Assembly: GCA_021784555.1 (NCBI GenBank)
Contig: JAJYHY010000012.1
Coordinates: forward strand, 1 to 48,061
Origin: a bacterium
GTDB taxonomy: Bacteria; Verrucomicrobiota; Verrucomicrobiia; Limisphaerales; UBA8199
Direction: 5' to 3'
DNA length: 48,061 nucleotides
In this document: positions 32,334 through 40,476 of the stretch, piece after piece
Layout of the letters: the number at the start of each line of letters is the position of its first letter
Position numbering within the stretch: position 1 is the stretch's first letter
Notes under the pieces: model-generated
Database searches by the model: none
Told to the model about the DNA's origin: nothing
What the model saw: the letters and a program-made list of their open reading frames with translations, nothing else
Translations under genes and position numbers: made by a program

Positions 32334-33866
32334 ATGAATGTGAACGAGAACCGCGTCACCATTGAGCTACTGCCCCTCGGCGAGGTGGCTCATGCTGAGC
32401 GAGGCGCCGCGCTCCAAGATGTCCTTTTTGCCCACGGCGTCGAGTTCCCCTGCGGCGGACGGGGCCGTTGCCGGGGCTGCAAGATCAAGGTGCTTGATGG
32501 CGCCTTGCCGATAACCGAGGACGACCGGCTCAAGCTCAGTCCGCGCGAGTTGACCCAAGGCTGGCGCCTGGCCTGCCGCGCCCGGGCCGGCGGCCATCTC
32601 CGGATCGAACTGGCGCAGTGGGAGGCGCCAATCCTTACGGATGATTCCACCTTCATGTTTGAGCCGCAGACCGGCCTGGGTGTGGCCGTTGATGTCGGCA
32701 CGACTACGCTGGTGGCGCAATTGGTGGACCTGGCAGGCGGGCGCGTCCTCGCCGTCCGCGCCGCGCTCAACGCCCAGGCCAGGCACGGCGCCGACATCAT
32801 GAGCCGGGTCGAGTTTGCCCTGGCCGATGAGGGCCGGCGCATCTTGACCGCGCTCATCCGGAGCCAGCTTGGGCAAATGATACAGGGATTGCTCGACGCC
32901 GCGTTGCACCCCGATGCGCCGCTCAAGACGGTCGTCCTGGTGGGCAACACCGTCATGCATCACCTCTTCAGCGGCATCGATCTGGCCCCTCTCTCTCATG
33001 TCCCCTTTGAGCCGGAATCGCCCGGATTGCAGGTCTTCGCGCCCGGTGAATTGGGTTGGAGCCTGCCCGGCGAGCCGGTCGTCCGGTTTCTTCCCTGCCT
33101 GGGCGGCTTTGTGGGCAGTGATATCCTGGCGGGAGTGCTGGCCACCCGGTTGCACGAGGCGGAATCGCTGACCGCGCTCATCGACCTCGGCACTAACGGC
33201 GAGATCCTTCTCGGCAACCGCACCGGCATGCTCTGCGCCTCAACCGCCGCCGGGCCTGCCTTCGAGGGGGCGCGAATTTCAATGGGCATGCGCGCGGCCA
33301 CCGGCGCCATAGCCGGCGTGCGGGTGGAGGGTGGCAAGTTGGCTTGCCACGTGTTAGGCGATGGTGTCCCACGCGGCGTGTGCGGCAGCGGATTGGTCGA
33401 TGCGGTCGCCGCCGCGCTGGATCTGGGCTGGCTCCATAGCTCCGGCCGGCTCCTCGGACGAACCGCTGTCCAGCTTTGCCCGCCGGTCACCCTGACCCAG
33501 CGCGACGTGCGCGAGCTTCAGTTGGCCAAGGGAGCGATTGCCGCCGGCCTTCGCCTGCTGCTTGAACAGTGGGGCGCCTCCCGCGATGACCTGGCCCGCA
33601 TCCATTTGGCCGGCGCCTTCGGGAACTACATCAACTACGCCAGCGCCCGGAGAATTGGCCTCTTGCATTGTCCGCTGGAAACCATCCAGCCCGCCGGGAA
33701 CACCGCCCTGCTCGGCGCGAAACTCGCCCTGTTCAGCCTGTCCGCTCACAATGGCGCCTACCCCGACCTCGCCGCCAAAACCCGCCACGTGTCCCTGCAC
33801 GAAGATGCAAGATTCCAGGATGCCTACGTTGAGGAGATGGCCTTCCCAACGTTTCAACCGAACTAG
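32334..33866 (+). CDS. ASKHA-domain reductive activator of corrinoid proteins (RACo/RamA-like)
   Basis: From the ATG at 32334 the protein has 510 residues. The N-terminal [2Fe-2S] ferredoxin domain has Cys40, Cys46, Cys49 (PCGGRGRCRGC) and Cys81. A middle linker leads to the ASKHA ATPase domain (VAVDVGTTTLVAQLVDL, ALIDLGTNGEILLGN, GVCGSGLVDAVAAAL, HLAGAFGNYINYASA). RACo proteins use ATP and an iron-sulfur electron to return cob(II)alamin to the active cob(I) form in corrinoid methyltransferase systems. No intact corrinoid protein or methyltransferase lies in this window; only MtaB relics at 3314 and 6426 do. The enzyme probably serves a system elsewhere in the genome. A TTG at 32322 is a less likely start. 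Confidence 0.88.
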   Translation: MNVNENRVTIELLPLGEVAHAERGAALQDVLFAHGVEFPCGGRGRCRGCKIKVLDGALPITEDDRLKLSPRELTQGWRLACRARAGGHLRIELAQWEAPILTDDSTFMFEPQTGLGVAVDVGTTTLVAQLVDLAGGRVLAVRAALNAQARHGADIMSRVEFALADEGRRILTALIRSQLGQMIQGLLDAALHPDAPLKTVVLVGNTVMHHLFSGIDLAPLSHVPFEPESPGLQVFAPGELGWSLPGEPVVRFLPCLGGFVGSDILAGVLATRLHEAESLTALIDLGTNGEILLGNRTGMLCASTAAGPAFEGARISMGMRAATGAIAGVRVEGGKLACHVLGDGVPRGVCGSGLVDAVAAALDLGWLHSSGRLLGRTAVQLCPPVTLTQRDVRELQLAKGAIAAGLRLLLEQWGASRDDLARIHLAGAFGNYINYASARRIGLLHCPLETIQPAGNTALLGAKLALFSLSAHNGAYPDLAAKTRHVSLHEDARFQDAYVEEMAFPTFQPN

Positions 33867-34052
33867 CGCTTGTCCCACAAACCGGGATTTCACTTGTTCT
33901 TCATTCAAGCGGCCCGATTCGATGTGTCGGGCACACAACGTCGCGCGGGTGTCCCGCCTGCGAGTCTCGAGGGCGTCTCGCCCGAGGAAGCCTGCATTGA
34001 GCCCGACGGTTTTAATCGGACTCTCCTTCACGATCTGAACGTATTAGATCTG
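33867..34052. other. intergenic region with GC-rich inverted segments
   Basis: About 185 bases after the RACo gene contain short inverted segments such as GCGGGTGTCCCGC and GGGCGTCTCGCCC, each able to form a small hairpin. No coding region is supported. Confidence 0.35.
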
Positions 34053-34705
34053 ACATTTCGGCAATAATCTTTCGGTGGAACTGACATTTTGGCGATGATT
34101 TTGGTGTGAGATTGTCACTTCAAGCGGAGCTTCCACACCCATCCCTGCGTAGTTCTTCCGGCTTTTGAATTGAAGGAATGGACGGTCGAGGGGCCATGCT
34201 TGGCGGAAAATTGCCAATGCCCGGAGTTTGACCGTGCTCTTGGCCGCGACAATAAAATACGCGGCCGCGTGATTTATTGTCGCGCCCAGCGGCGGGTACA
34301 GTCCCGGCCAGAGCGACCGCCAAGGCAGGGCGGTCCAATGCCAAGGCGAAGAATGGGGGCAATTGTGACCTTCCAAGACCAAGATTATCGCCAAAATGTA
34401 AAGTGGAACTGTCCCTTTATGCAGAGGTTCTCGGGCATTGCGGCGTAGTTTTCCTGGCTGGATGTCTGAGGGCCATGCTCGCGATGAAATTGCGAATGCC
34501 TGGAATCCGAGAATCCCTCCTTGCCGCGACAGTAAAATACGCGGCCGCGCATTTTATTGTCGCGCCCCTGGCTGGCGGACTTGTGTGGCCGGGTGCCGCG
34601 AGAGCATCCCCAACCGCGGGGGATTCTCAAGCCAGCTCGGTCCGATTCGTGCGCGAAGAATTGGCGCATCCACGACTTTCCAAGGCCGAGATTACCGCCA
34701 AGACT
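34053..34705. mobile_element. outer palindromic, non-coding element (MITE-like), interrupted by a second copy
   Basis: The left end ACATTTCGGCAATAATCTTT and the right end (about 34679-34705, CCGAGATTACCGCCAAGACT) are imperfect inverted complements. The interior from about 34412 has the same order of blocks as the inner copy, including a core palindrome at 34525-34564 (GCGACAGTAAAA ... ATTTTATTGTCGC around GCGGCCGC). Apparent small frames on both strands come from the palindrome and are not genes. No transposase is present. Confidence 0.6.
34084..34399. mobile_element. inner MITE-like element with terminal inverted repeats
   Basis: The left terminus ACATTTTGGCGATGATTTTG and the right terminus CTTGG..CGCCAAAATGT are inverted complements. 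The 9-base GTGGAACTG occurs at 34075-34083 and again at 34403-34411 and may mark a target duplication. A 40-bp core palindrome is at 34245-34284, with GCGACAATAAA and TTTATTGTCGC arms about the 12-bp palindrome ACGCGGCCGCGT. Confidence 0.7.
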
Positions 34706-34783
34706 TGAGTTAGACCTTCATTCGCATTTCACGCATTCACATTTACACTGCAAGCAAGCCGTCGACATGATATGAATCGCCGT

Positions 34784-34880
34784 ATGAAAAATCCGCTCCC
34801 AGGAATGAACCTGCGGCTGGAGGAATCTTGGCCGGACATGCATGCCAGCTTCCTCGTGTATGCCCGCGCCACAGCCTGGG
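34784..34880 (+). pseudogene. N-terminal fragment of a DUF4058-family gene
   Basis: The frame opens MKNPLPGMNLRLEESWPDMH, close to the DUF4058 start (P-x-P-G-M-[DN]-x-x-L-E), and keeps the family pattern for about 27 residues (to SFLVYAR). It then turns into Arg/Ser-rich sequence with no match. The remaining DUF4058 domain (over 200 residues) is absent, so this is a relic. Confidence 0.55.
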
Positions 34881-35124
34881 ATGGCGAGCTCTCAATCGCC
34901 TCCTGCAACGCTTCCAGGCGCCGTCACCGCGCATCGTGGAAAAGCCAGGACAAAGGATGCCTTGCCAGCAGGAACTCAGTTTCCGTCAAGGGCTGCTCCC
35001 GTGGCCCTTCACGCACCCGGCGGCGCTTGCGAGAGCGAGTTGACTTGAAGAGCCCGGTGCGGGAAAACCGCCCGCCGGGACCTGCGAGGAGGGCGCCTGG
35101 CAACCGGTGTCCCTACCCCGACAA

Positions 35125-35226
35125 CAGCCAACAGCCGACAACCAAGAACCAACAGCCAACCCACCAACCCACCAACACTCCATCCCTCCATTCCTCCAAT
35201 ATCCACCCCCCCTCATCCCCCATCCA
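35125..35226 (+). other. G-poor, C/A-rich leader before the kinase fusion gene
   Basis: About 100 bases consist almost only of A and C with some T (CCAACCCACCAACCCACC and similar short quasi-repeats), directly up to the ATG at 35227. A shorter stretch of this kind (CCATCACTCCATCACTCC) precedes cusA at 13030-13065. It has no ribosome binding site. Confidence 0.55.
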
Positions 35227-37851
35227 ATGCCCTCCCGACCATTTGCGACCATCATTTTAGCGGGCGGCAAGGGAACGCGCATGGGCTCCAGCGACCGGCA
35301 CAAGGTCTGCTTTGAAGTCCTGGGTGTCCCCGTCATTATCCGCGCGCTGGAGACCTACAATCTCTGCGGCTCGGCCCTGAACATAGTGGTGGTGGGCATG
35401 ATGGCCGAGAGTGTCATGAATGTCGCCAGCCGGCGCTTTCCTGGAACGGCTTATGCTTTCCAGGACAGACCGCTGGGCACGGGAGACGCCGCGCGGAAGG
35501 GGGCCGAAATCTTGGAACGGGCGCGGTTTGAAGGGGACGTGCTGGTGGTGGCCGGAGACAAGGTCATCGAATCCGGCGCCATCCGGCGCTTGCTGGCCTT
35601 CCACAGCCGTTGCAAGGCCGACGTGACCCTGGCCACCGCGAAGCGGCCCCCGAATTCAAGCGCGGGGATTGTCCTCAAGTCGAGGCATGGAAGCGTCCTG
35701 GGGGTCCTGGAAGAGGCGGAGCGCCAGCGTTTGGCGGCGCTGGCGCTTCTCAATGAACGGTTCCGGCGATTTCCGGTTCTCTCAAGAGAGACCGTCCAAT
35801 CCGTCCTGACGGCTTCCCGCACCCAGAGGTTGTTCTGGAGACTTGAGGACGAAATCTGGGACGGCTTCGGCGACGACGGCCAATTGAGCCGGGAGGATTT
35901 CCGGAAGCGGTTTTCGCCAGACCAGCGCCGAGGCATCCTGCGCCTGGGAAAGGAAACGGTTCCCGCTCGCAAAATCCTGGAGCGGTGTGGCCAGATGAAC
36001 CTTTCAACTTACCTGTTCCGCGCCCCCGTGCTTTATGAGGCGCTGAGCCGGCTCAAGTCGGACCGGCCCGGCCCGGAGGAATACCTGACCGACGTATTCG
36101 GGATTCTGGCGCGAGACAAGGCCGGCGTACGGATGCTGGGCTGCGAGATTGAGGACGCTCGGGAGTTGATGGCGTTCAACAACCCCCAGGAGTTGCTCGC
36201 CATCGAGGAGGTTTATCGGCAAAAGCAAGGCGCGAGTCGCCTGGATGTCGCCGAGGAGCCGGGGCAAGGCCTGGCTGCGGCAGACGCGTGGACCGCCATG
36301 CTGGAGAACCCGCCGGCCTCGATGCGAAGACAGCTCCGCCAATGCTACGGCGAAGAGGTTCCCTGGCGGCAGATCCAGAGCGTCTTGAGGGCGTTTGCCA
36401 GCCGCCATGGGGGACAGAGGCCGGTCGCCATTTTCCGGTCTCCCGGGCGCATCAACCTGATGGGGCGGCACATCGACCACCAGGGCGGCCCGGTGAACGT
36501 TATGGCGGTGAACCGGGAGATCATCCTCGTCGCCGCCCCGCGCTCCGACGACACCGTTTCGCTGGCGAACACCCAGCCGGCGCAGTTTTTGGAGCAGAGC
36601 TTCCAGGTTTCGGAGTTGATCGCCAATCTGAACTGGGACGACTGGCAGCGGGTCATCGATGGCCCGCGCATCCAACGCCTGCTCGAAGGCGCGCGCGGTG
36701 ACTGGGCCAACTACGTCAAGGCGGCCATCCTCCGGTTGCAGGAGCAGTTCCGCGACCGCCAACTCCGCGGCCTGGACATGGTCGTGGGCGGAGACATCCC
36801 GATGGGCGCGGGGCTGAGTTCGTCCTCCGCCCTGGTCGTGGCCACGGCGGAAGCGGTGCGGGCGTTTAATCGTCTTCCGGTGAGCGCGCGACGGTTGGTG
36901 AGTCTTTGCGGGGAGGGCGAATGGTTCGTCGGAACTCGAGGGGGAGCGGCGGATCACGCGGCGATCAAGCTGGCCCGGCGAGGATGCGTGACGCGCGTGG
37001 GATTCTACCCGTTTGAGATTGAAGATTCGGCGGCGTTTTTTGGCGGACACGATCTGGTAGCGTGCAATTGCGGGCTTTACGCGGGCAAATCGAGCGCCGC
37101 GCGGAATACGTTCAACGCGAAAGTGACCGCCTACCACATCGGGCGGGTTTGGTTCAAGATGCTGCGTCCGGACCTGGCGCCGGGCATCGAACATTTGCGC
37201 GACATCAATCCCGAGAATCTTGGAATGTCCATGCCTGACTTCGCCCAGGTGCTCTCGCAGTTGCCTCAACGGATCACGCGCGCGCAGGTCCAGGCCGCCT
37301 TTGGCCAGGCGGCTGAAGCGGAGCGGGAGCGGTTGGAGCGGATGTTCCTGAGCCACGACGCCCCGCCCGGCGGCTACACGGTTAGGGGTGTCGTTCTTTT
37401 CGGCTTGGCGGAGATGGCGCGGGCGCGCAAGTGCCTCGACCTCCTTAAACAGGGCGATGCCGCGGGGCTGGGCCGGTTGATGACGGTTTCGCATGACGGA
37501 GACCGGGTATCGCGCCAGATTGGTGGAAACCGGTGGCAGCGCTTTTCACCCGCTACTCCAGGGGTGGCGGCAACGGAAGGGATTGCCCCGGCATTGCAAG
37601 GGGCCGAGCTGGCCGAGGTCCCAGGGGCTTATGGCTGTAGCCTGCCGGAATTGGACCGGATCGTCGATATCGCCAAAGAGATTCCCGGAGTGGAAGGCGC
37701 CCAATTGGCCGGAGCCGGCCTTGGGGGCTGCATTATGGTCCTGGTGCGGAAGGCCACGACGCCGCATCTGCTCGAGACCCTTGCGCGGCATGAAATCCAA
37801 GGCGAGGTATTTCGGCCAATCGCGGGAGCGTGCAGTATTACCCCTGGATAG
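35227..37851 (+). CDS. nucleotidyltransferase-galactokinase-like fusion protein
   Basis: From the ATG at 35227 the protein has 874 residues. The first ~330 form a GlmU-type NTP transferase domain (ILAGGKGTRMGSSDRHK at 10-26; YAFQDRPLGTGDAARKG). The second part (about 400-870) is a GHMP kinase most like galactokinase: RSPGRINLMGRHIDHQGG near 405, the ATP loop DIPMGAGLSSSSALV near 521-535, and AGAGLGGCIMV near the end. In galactokinases the first motif has Glu before His (GEHTD); here it is Arg, so the sugar may differ. Together the two halves could phosphorylate a free sugar and activate it to a nucleotide sugar, as FKP does for fucose with different domains. The substrate cannot be read from the sequence. 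Confidence 0.85.
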   Translation: MPSRPFATIILAGGKGTRMGSSDRHKVCFEVLGVPVIIRALETYNLCGSALNIVVVGMMAESVMNVASRRFPGTAYAFQDRPLGTGDAARKGAEILERARFEGDVLVVAGDKVIESGAIRRLLAFHSRCKADVTLATAKRPPNSSAGIVLKSRHGSVLGVLEEAERQRLAALALLNERFRRFPVLSRETVQSVLTASRTQRLFWRLEDEIWDGFGDDGQLSREDFRKRFSPDQRRGILRLGKETVPARKILERCGQMNLSTYLFRAPVLYEALSRLKSDRPGPEEYLTDVFGILARDKAGVRMLGCEIEDARELMAFNNPQELLAIEEVYRQKQGASRLDVAEEPGQGLAAADAWTAMLENPPASMRRQLRQCYGEEVPWRQIQSVLRAFASRHGGQRPVAIFRSPGRINLMGRHIDHQGGPVNVMAVNREIILVAAPRSDDTVSLANTQPAQFLEQSFQVSELIANLNWDDWQRVIDGPRIQRLLEGARGDWANYVKAAILRLQEQFRDRQLRGLDMVVGGDIPMGAGLSSSSALVVATAEAVRAFNRLPVSARRLVSLCGEGEWFVGTRGGAADHAAIKLARRGCVTRVGFYPFEIEDSAAFFGGHDLVACNCGLYAGKSSAARNTFNAKVTAYHIGRVWFKMLRPDLAPGIEHLRDINPENLGMSMPDFAQVLSQLPQRITRAQVQAAFGQAAEAERERLERMFLSHDAPPGGYTVRGVVLFGLAEMARARKCLDLLKQGDAAGLGRLMTVSHDGDRVSRQIGGNRWQRFSPATPGVAATEGIAPALQGAELAEVPGAYGCSLPELDRIVDIAKEIPGVEGAQLAGAGLGGCIMVLVRKATTPHLLETLARHEIQGEVFRPIAGACSITPG

Positions 37852-38167
37852 GCAACGACCGGCGCGTGCCGATCCAAACATACGCATCGCGAGTCTGGCG
37901 ATGATTCTCGGAGCCGGCCGGCTCACCGCCGATAAGCACATCGAGCGGATTCTCTCGAAACTGGACGTGCCGAGTTTATTCAGCAGGGATGCGGGGGTAG
38001 CGACGGGATACGCCCCACCGGCAACGAGTGGAGCGATTGAGCTTGCCAAGCCTTCGGATGCAATTACGGTTACGCCATGACGAGTATAACTCTCATTATT
38101 CGCGAGGCGCGGGCTACAAACCACAGCCCATCGCTCCCGCCGAATTGATCTCAAGGTTTCTTCGCCC
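37852..38167. other. 316-bp intergenic region, possible coding relic
   Basis: One plus-strand frame (37870-38080) has a protein-like piece, MILGAGRLTADKHIERILSK, that resembles no family I can name with confidence. No start, ribosome binding site or full domain is present. The two flanking genes converge here. Confidence 0.3.
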
Positions 38168-38986
38168 TCAGACTGGGACGTGAACCTTGCGCCGGAGCCA
38201 GGGATTGGAAACGACCATGCGGTAGGTAAAATCAGCGGAGACGGCTTGACGCCAAAACGTGCCGCCCGCGCACTCCACGATGAGGCCGCCCGCCGCGATG
38301 TCCCACAAGCGGATGCCGCGTTCGATGTAGGCGTCGAACCGTCCACTGGCGACGTAGGTCAAGGCCAGGGCGGCCGAACCCATCATCCGGATCTTGCGCA
38401 CGCTGTGGACAAGCTTGAGGAAGTACGGAAGCGTCGCTTCGAGGCTCTCCCGGCTCTTGGCGAAACCGATGGAGACAATCGCCTCCGCAAGCTTGCGCCG
38501 GTTGCTGACATGAACGGCTTTTCCGTTCAGCCGGGCGGCTTGGCCGGCCATTGCCGTCCACATTTCGTCCGCGAAGGGGTCATAGACGACGCCGAGGATG
38601 GTCCGATAGCCGTCTTCGTAGGCGGCCTTGCCGCGCTTGCCGACATCTTTCTGGAGGGCGATAGAGATGGCGGCGTGCGGAATGCCGTAAGCGAAGTTGA
38701 CAGTGCCATCAATCGGATCCACCACCCAGCGCAGGGCTGAAGAAACATCGCCCTTGGTGCCTTCTTCACCAAGCACGGCCGCCTCAGGCAGGACTGCGGC
38801 AAGCCACTTCTCGATGAGCGCTTGAGAGCGGACATCCAACTCCAGCTTAATGTCATGCTGCGTCACAAGGTTGGCCCGTTTATGTTCATGGAGGTGCCGT
38901 CGAAGCACCACCCCAACTTCGCGAGCGGCATCGACCGCCGCAGTCTTGGCAAATTGTAGTTCGCGCCTTCCAAGTGTGTTACTCAT
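38168..38986 (-). CDS. inositol monophosphatase-family phosphatase
   Basis: The protein has 272 residues. The metal-binding motifs of the family are present: GEEG (73-76), WVVDPIDGTVNFAYG (87-101, with Asp90, Asp93 and Thr95), and LWDIAAGGLIVECAGG with Asp229. These enzymes use Mg2+ to remove phosphate from inositol phosphates, PAP or sugar phosphates; the exact substrate is open. The ATG overlaps the stop of the transglutaminase gene by 4 bases, so it is the last gene of a valS-led operon. Confidence 0.9.
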   Translation of the reverse strand: MSNTLGRRELQFAKTAAVDAAREVGVVLRRHLHEHKRANLVTQHDIKLELDVRSQALIEKWLAAVLPEAAVLGEEGTKGDVSSALRWVVDPIDGTVNFAYGIPHAAISIALQKDVGKRGKAAYEDGYRTILGVVYDPFADEMWTAMAGQAARLNGKAVHVSNRRKLAEAIVSIGFAKSRESLEATLPYFLKLVHSVRKIRMMGSAALALTYVASGRFDAYIERGIRLWDIAAGGLIVECAGGTFWRQAVSADFTYRMVVSNPWLRRKVHVPV

Positions 38987-40476
38987 GGTTGGATTGCTCC
39001 TGACTGCGGGCCGGGTTCGGGGCCAGGGTTGACTTCCTGAATGGTGAGGCCGTAGGAATACTTGTCGAAGTAGATGTTATGGCTGTCCCACTCCAATTCG
39101 CCCCGCTGGAAATCGACGTTGTCGGAGCGCATGGATTCTTTGGGTGGAGTCAAGGTCTGGTTGTGGGCGCTGTTGGCGGCAATGCGGTATTGGTCCATGC
39201 CGCCGAAGTAAAAATCGCACACTTCATGCCGCTGGCGGGGAGTCAGCGAGGTGGCGTACTGCCCGGCGAAGACACTCATGTACGGGTCCACCGGGACCCA
39301 GCCGTAGGGGGCGAGGTAGATTTCGGTCCAATCGTGGATGTCCTTGCCGCCGGGAAAGGTGTTCCAACCCGACTGCCAGCGGGCGGGAATGCCGTTGAGG
39401 CGGCAGAGGGTGATGAAGAGAAGGGCCTCCTGGCCGCAATCGCCGTATCGATGCGTCAGGCAATAATCACTGATGTTGCGGATGGTCGAATACTCGATGG
39501 CGTAACTGTATTTGATGTGGCTGCCGATCCAGTCGTAGAAGGCCTTTGCCTTGAGCATGGGGTTGCTCTGCTTGTCGGCGAGCTCCTTTGACAAGGCGCG
39601 AATCGCGGGCGTGAACACCACGTGCGGCCCCTGGGCCAGGAAGGGTTTGAGGGCGGGGTCGTTGGGGTCGGCGGCATGGATAAAACTGGGGTTCAGGTTG
39701 AAGGAGACGCCCCAACGGGTGTATTCGTAACAGATTGTGAAACGTGTCGGCTCACCGGCATGGGCGGTTTGTTCGAGATAGACGCTGCGGATCGGGCTTT
39801 CTTTGCCATCCAGGTGCTTGAGCGGCGAGGAGGTATTCAAGAGCCGGAAGTCGCGCTGATAGGGATAATGCCGCGGGACAGGGAGCCAGGCTCGAATCGT
39901 CTCACCATCCGGCGCGGCGCCAGGCGCCGCCGTAACATTCATGGTGACTCGAAACGTCTTGGGAAGCACCAAGGGCGTCTGTTGTTCCTGGGCGGCCTGG
40001 TGAATCGCGCGGCAGGTCTGCCAGATTGCGTTTTGGCGGCCGGAAGTGTCCTTGGGAGGCAGGCGGCGCGAGTTCAGTTCCGGATAGCGGAAGAAGAGGT
40101 TGCTGACGCTGGCAACCATGAAATAGCGTTTGCCGTCGATCTCGCGGCTGTCAAACCGGCCTTGCTCGACCCAGGTCTCGAATTCGGAGCGGGTTAAACG
40201 GCGGACATGGGCCTTCAGCTCGGCGTAGAGGCTCTCTCGCGTGAGAGGAAAATCCAGCCGGATGCGGCGGAGGCGAGCCAGCTCAAATTCCAGTTGCCGG
40301 CGGTCGGGTCCGAGCGGCGGGGCGTTTGTAATCGCGCCTCTCAGAACGGTTGCGGCCTGACTGAAGCGGCCTTGATGTTCGAGCTGATTCACCTCTCGCA
40401 GGATCGTTGTCTGGGCAATGCATCTTGGCGTCGAAGCCAGCGCAAGGCAAGCCAGGATAGAGAGCGCAGTCTTCAT
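38983..40476 (-). CDS. exported transglutaminase-like (cysteine protease-fold) protein
   Basis: From the ATG at 40476 the protein has 497 residues; this start gives a clean signal peptide (ALSILACLALASTPRCIAQ), whereas the longer frame from 40530 would not. The transglutaminase core is in the C-terminal half: YGDCGQEALLFITLCRLNGI with nucleophile Cys347, IHDWTEIYL with the His and GWVPVDPYMS with the Asp. N-terminal to it are strand-rich domains (AWLPVPRHYPYQRDFRLL) as in other bacterial transglutaminase-like proteins that act as peptidases or amidases. It starts inside the end of valS (ATGA overlap), so the two are translationally coupled. Confidence 0.88.
   Translation of the reverse strand: MKTALSILACLALASTPRCIAQTTILREVNQLEHQGRFSQAATVLRGAITNAPPLGPDRRQLEFELARLRRIRLDFPLTRESLYAELKAHVRRLTRSEFETWVEQGRFDSREIDGKRYFMVASVSNLFFRYPELNSRRLPPKDTSGRQNAIWQTCRAIHQAAQEQQTPLVLPKTFRVTMNVTAAPGAAPDGETIRAWLPVPRHYPYQRDFRLLNTSSPLKHLDGKESPIRSVYLEQTAHAGEPTRFTICYEYTRWGVSFNLNPSFIHAADPNDPALKPFLAQGPHVVFTPAIRALSKELADKQSNPMLKAKAFYDWIGSHIKYSYAIEYSTIRNISDYCLTHRYGDCGQEALLFITLCRLNGIPARWQSGWNTFPGGKDIHDWTEIYLAPYGWVPVDPYMSVFAGQYATSLTPRQRHEVCDFYFGGMDQYRIAANSAHNQTLTPPKESMRSDNVDFQRGELEWDSHNIYFDKYSYGLTIQEVNPGPEPGPQSGAIQP

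Noticed and set aside
34120..34713. Several small frames on both strands with the shared peptide GRDNKxRGRVxYCR
   Set aside because: The peptide is read from both strands of the same core palindrome; no ribosome binding sites or domains. Treated as a non-coding mobile repeat.
37493..38080. 195-codon plus-strand frame overlapping the end of the kinase fusion
   Set aside because: Most of it is the out-of-phase copy of the kinase C-terminus; only a 20-residue stretch after 37,870 looks protein-like.
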